Of a stretch of 7,020 bases of DNA, positions 4,745 to 7,020 are shown in pieces. Position numbers and translations under genes: made by a program. The notes beneath the pieces are model-generated. The model did not search any database. It was not told the origin of the DNA and saw only the letters and a list, made by a program, of their open reading frames with translations. Positions within the stretch are counted from its first letter, which is position 1, and each line of letters opens with the position of its first letter. This stretch comes from Phycisphaeraceae bacterium. GTDB taxonomy: Bacteria; Planctomycetota; Phycisphaerae; Phycisphaerales; Phycisphaeraceae. The stretch lies in contig JADZCW010000152.1 of NCBI GenBank assembly GCA_020851395.1, forward strand, positions 1 to 7,020, given 5' to 3'.

Positions 4745-7020
4745 ATGACCCAGCCCTCCACCTCCCCGGCCCCCGAACTGGCCAAGACCTACGCGCCCGA
4801 CCAGATCGAGCCCGATGTCCTGCGCCGCTGGAACCACAGCGGCGCTTTCCATGCCACCCCAAGAAGTTTGAATGCCGATGGCAGTCCGCGCCGGCCCTTC
4901 GCCGTCGTCATCCCCCCGCCCAACGTCACCGCCGCCCTCCACCTCGGCCACGCGCTCAATAACACCCTCCAGGACATCCTCGTCCGCTGGCGACGCATGG
5001 CCGGCGACAACGCCATGTGGATGCCCGGCACCGACCACGCCGGCATCGCCACCCAGACCGTCGTCGAAAAACGCGTCCTGGCCGAGGAACGTAAGAAGCG
5101 CACCGACTTCGCCCGCGAAGACTTCGTCGCCAAGATCCAGGCCTGGAAAGACGAATACGAAGCCACCATCACCAACCAGCTTAAACGCATGGGCTGCTCC
5201 TGCGACTGGGATCGCCAGCGCTTCACCATGGACCGCGTCTGCGCCGCCGCCGTGCGCGAAGCCTTCTTCCGCCTCTTCCAGGATGGCCTGATCTACCGCG
5301 GCAAACGCCTGGTCAACTGGGATCCCGCCACCCAAACCGCCCTGGCCGACGACGAAGTCGAGATGCAGGACATTGACGGCCACTTCTATTACCTGAAATA
5401 TCCCCTCGCCGACGGCTCCGGCCACGTCACCGTCGCCACCACCCGTCCCGAGACCATGCTCGGCGACACCGCCGTGGCCGTGAACCCGCGCGACCCCCGC
5501 GCCGCCGGCCTGCGCGGCAAGAAGGTCCGCCTGCCCATCGTCAACCGCCTGATCGCCATCGTCGAGGACGATTACGTCGTCCTGCCCGTCTCGCTAGGCG
5601 GCGACCCCAACGACGCCAAGGCCCAGTTCGCTACCGGCTTCCTCAAAGTCACTCCCGCCCATGACGACAACGACTACCTCATCGGCCAACGCCACAAATT
5701 GCCGATCATCAACGTCCTCGCCCCCGACGCCACCATTAGCAAGGACCACGGCTGGCCCGCCGAAGAATGGTCCGCCACTTCCGGGGCAGGCAACGAAGCC
5801 GAATTCCTCCTGGGCATGGACCGCTTCGAAGCCCGCGAAGCCGTGGTCGAATGGTTCCGCAAGGAAAAGCTCTTGGAGGAGGTCAAACCCTACCGCCACA
5901 GCGTCGGCCACTCCTACCGCAGCCACGTGCCCATCGAGCCTTACCTGAGCGATCAGTGGTACGTGAAAGTCACCGACGAACGCCTCGCCGGCGCCGCCCT
6001 GCGGGCCATGGACCGCGCCCAGCGCGGCGACTCGAAGGGTTGCACCTGGAAGGATGGCCCGACCTTCGCCGACCAGGGCAAGTCCTGGGAAGGCCAGCTC
6101 CGCTTCATCCCCGATCGCTACGCCAACAACTTCCGGGGGTGGCACGAGAACATCCGCGACTGGTGCATCTCCCGCCAACTCTGGTGGGGCCATCGCATCC
6201 CGGTGTGGAGTAAGCCCGGCAGACATGCGATCGATCATCCCCTCGCCTGCGTGCAGGCCACGGACGATCTGACCTATGTCTGCCTGCGTGCCGATGATGT
6301 CGCTCTGATCAAGCAGATCGAGGCATCGGGCTTCGTCCAGGACCCCGACGTCCTGGACACCTGGTTCTCCAGCGGCCTCTGGCCCATCAGCACCCTCGGC
6401 TGGCCCGACCCCCGGAAGTTCTCGCAGGAGTTCCCCGAGGGCGACGCCGCCCTTCAAACCTGGAACCCTAGCAGCGTCCTCTCAACCGATCGCAGCATCA
6501 TCACGCTGTGGGTCGGACGCATGGTGATGTTCAACCTCTATTTTCGTGGCTGTCTGCCCTTCAAGGACGTCATCATCCATGCGACGATCCTCGACGGTGA
6601 GGGCCGCAAGATGAGCAAGTCCCTCGGCAACGGCGTGGACCCTCTGAACATCATCGCCACGCACGGCTCCGACGCCATGCGTTTCACGCTGGCCCAGATG
6701 ACCACGCAGACGCAGGACGTCCGCATGCCCGTGTCGCGCGACGAGAAGTCGGGCAAGAACACCAGCCCCAAGTTCGACAACGGCCGCAACTTCGCCAACA
6801 AGCTCTGGAACGCCGTCCGCTTCGCCCTGGGCAACCTCACCGCCGGCCGACCCGACGGCGACGTCACGCCGCACCTCTCCCTGGCTGACCGCTGGATCCT
6901 CAGCCGCCTCGCCCGCACGATCGCCACGGTCGACGCCGCCTTGGCCGACTACAACTTCAACGTCTACGCCCAGACGCTCTACGACTTCGCCTGGCGCGAC
7001 CTGTGCGACTGGTACCTCGA
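4745..7020 (+). CDS. valS: Valyl-tRNA synthetase, N-terminal 758 residues (runs off the window)
   Basis: ValRS is a cytoplasmic class I synthetase that charges tRNA-Val and hydrolyses mischarged Thr-tRNA. The frame is open for 758 codons with no stop; the family is about 880-950 residues. The HIGH motif is HLGH at 66-69, within PPPNVTAALHLGH, followed by GTDHAGIATQ. The CP1 editing domain has TTRPET (232-237), then F295, K301, T303, D307 and D310 in FATGFLKVTPAHDDNDY. That spacing matches the editing-pocket residues I recall for Thermus ValRS. WCISRQLWWGHRIP is at 473-486, DTWFSSGLWP at 538-547 and KMSKS at 622-626. The anticodon-binding domain begins near LADRWILSRL (713-722). An in-frame TAA at 4730-4732 and the absence of other starts after it make ATG 4745 the first possible start. 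STDRSIITLWVGRM at 580-593 is an unusual version of the conserved GFDIIFFWVARM block. Confidence 0.96.
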   Translation, partial: MTQPSTSPAPELAKTYAPDQIEPDVLRRWNHSGAFHATPRSLNADGSPRRPFAVVIPPPNVTAALHLGHALNNTLQDILVRWRRMAGDNAMWMPGTDHAGIATQTVVEKRVLAEERKKRTDFAREDFVAKIQAWKDEYEATITNQLKRMGCSCDWDRQRFTMDRVCAAAVREAFFRLFQDGLIYRGKRLVNWDPATQTALADDEVEMQDIDGHFYYLKYPLADGSGHVTVATTRPETMLGDTAVAVNPRDPRAAGLRGKKVRLPIVNRLIAIVEDDYVVLPVSLGGDPNDAKAQFATGFLKVTPAHDDNDYLIGQRHKLPIINVLAPDATISKDHGWPAEEWSATSGAGNEAEFLLGMDRFEAREAVVEWFRKEKLLEEVKPYRHSVGHSYRSHVPIEPYLSDQWYVKVTDERLAGAALRAMDRAQRGDSKGCTWKDGPTFADQGKSWEGQLRFIPDRYANNFRGWHENIRDWCISRQLWWGHRIPVWSKPGRHAIDHPLACVQATDDLTYVCLRADDVALIKQIEASGFVQDPDVLDTWFSSGLWPISTLGWPDPRKFSQEFPEGDAALQTWNPSSVLSTDRSIITLWVGRMVMFNLYFRGCLPFKDVIIHATILDGEGRKMSKSLGNGVDPLNIIATHGSDAMRFTLAQMTTQTQDVRMPVSRDEKSGKNTSPKFDNGRNFANKLWNAVRFALGNLTAGRPDGDVTPHLSLADRWILSRLARTIATVDAALADYNFNVYAQTLYDFAWRDLCDWYL

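Noticed and set aside
4709..5425. 238-codon minus-strand open frame, with a similar 287-codon one at 5594-6457
   Set aside because: Both are antisense to valS, whose HIGH, editing and KMSKS motifs are intact. The translations are glycine-, valine- and alanine-rich shadows.
5774..6138. ACTTCCGGGG word shared by rsmD and valS (about 1528, 5777, 6128)
   Set aside because: The shared core is only about 10 nt in GC-rich coding DNA with different reading contexts, so a dispersed repeat family is not supported.

Overview
The window is GC-rich chromosomal DNA carrying mainly translation and protein-targeting housekeeping genes. I see no mobile element, CRISPR array, tRNA or rRNA gene. GC is high (about two thirds by eye in coding parts), Shine-Dalgarno sequences are weak or absent at most starts, and the protein variants look to me most like Planctomycetota, perhaps Phycisphaerae. 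That taxonomic guess comes from memory of the families and was not tested.

Layout. On the minus strand, a class I SAM-dependent methyltransferase of uncertain target (1310 to 447) is followed after 52 nt by the 5' part of hisS (394 to the window edge), so the two are probably co-transcribed. A gap of about 95 nt with possible promoters on both strands separates them from the plus-strand genes. These are rsmD (16S rRNA G966 methyltransferase, 1406-2098), ffh (SRP GTPase, 2152-3672), a small multidrug resistance (SMR) transporter (4337-4663), and valS (4745 to the window edge, partial).

The only large gap is 3673-4336. It has two parts: an AT-richer half (3673 to about 4100) and a GC-rich half (about 4100-4336) rich in short repeats and complementary segments. 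It holds a fair sigma-70-like promoter (3938-3966), a 7-bp dyad (3970-3995) over the predicted transcription start, and a 27-codon ORF with an AAAGG sequence 6 nt before its ATG. A 17-nt near-identical repeat also lies there, and both copies could pair with the same intervening segment. Together these suggest a regulated leader of about 360 nt for the SMR gene. This is the most interesting part of the window, but it rests on visual folding only.

Functionally, hisS and valS charge tRNA, rsmD modifies the small ribosomal subunit, and ffh delivers nascent membrane proteins to the translocon. The SMR transporter is the exception: a drug or metabolite exporter placed between ffh and valS. Third codon positions are G-rich in the minus-strand genes and C-rich in the plus-strand genes. 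The plus strand is therefore C-rich throughout, which fits a replication-linked strand skew with the minus strand as leading strand.
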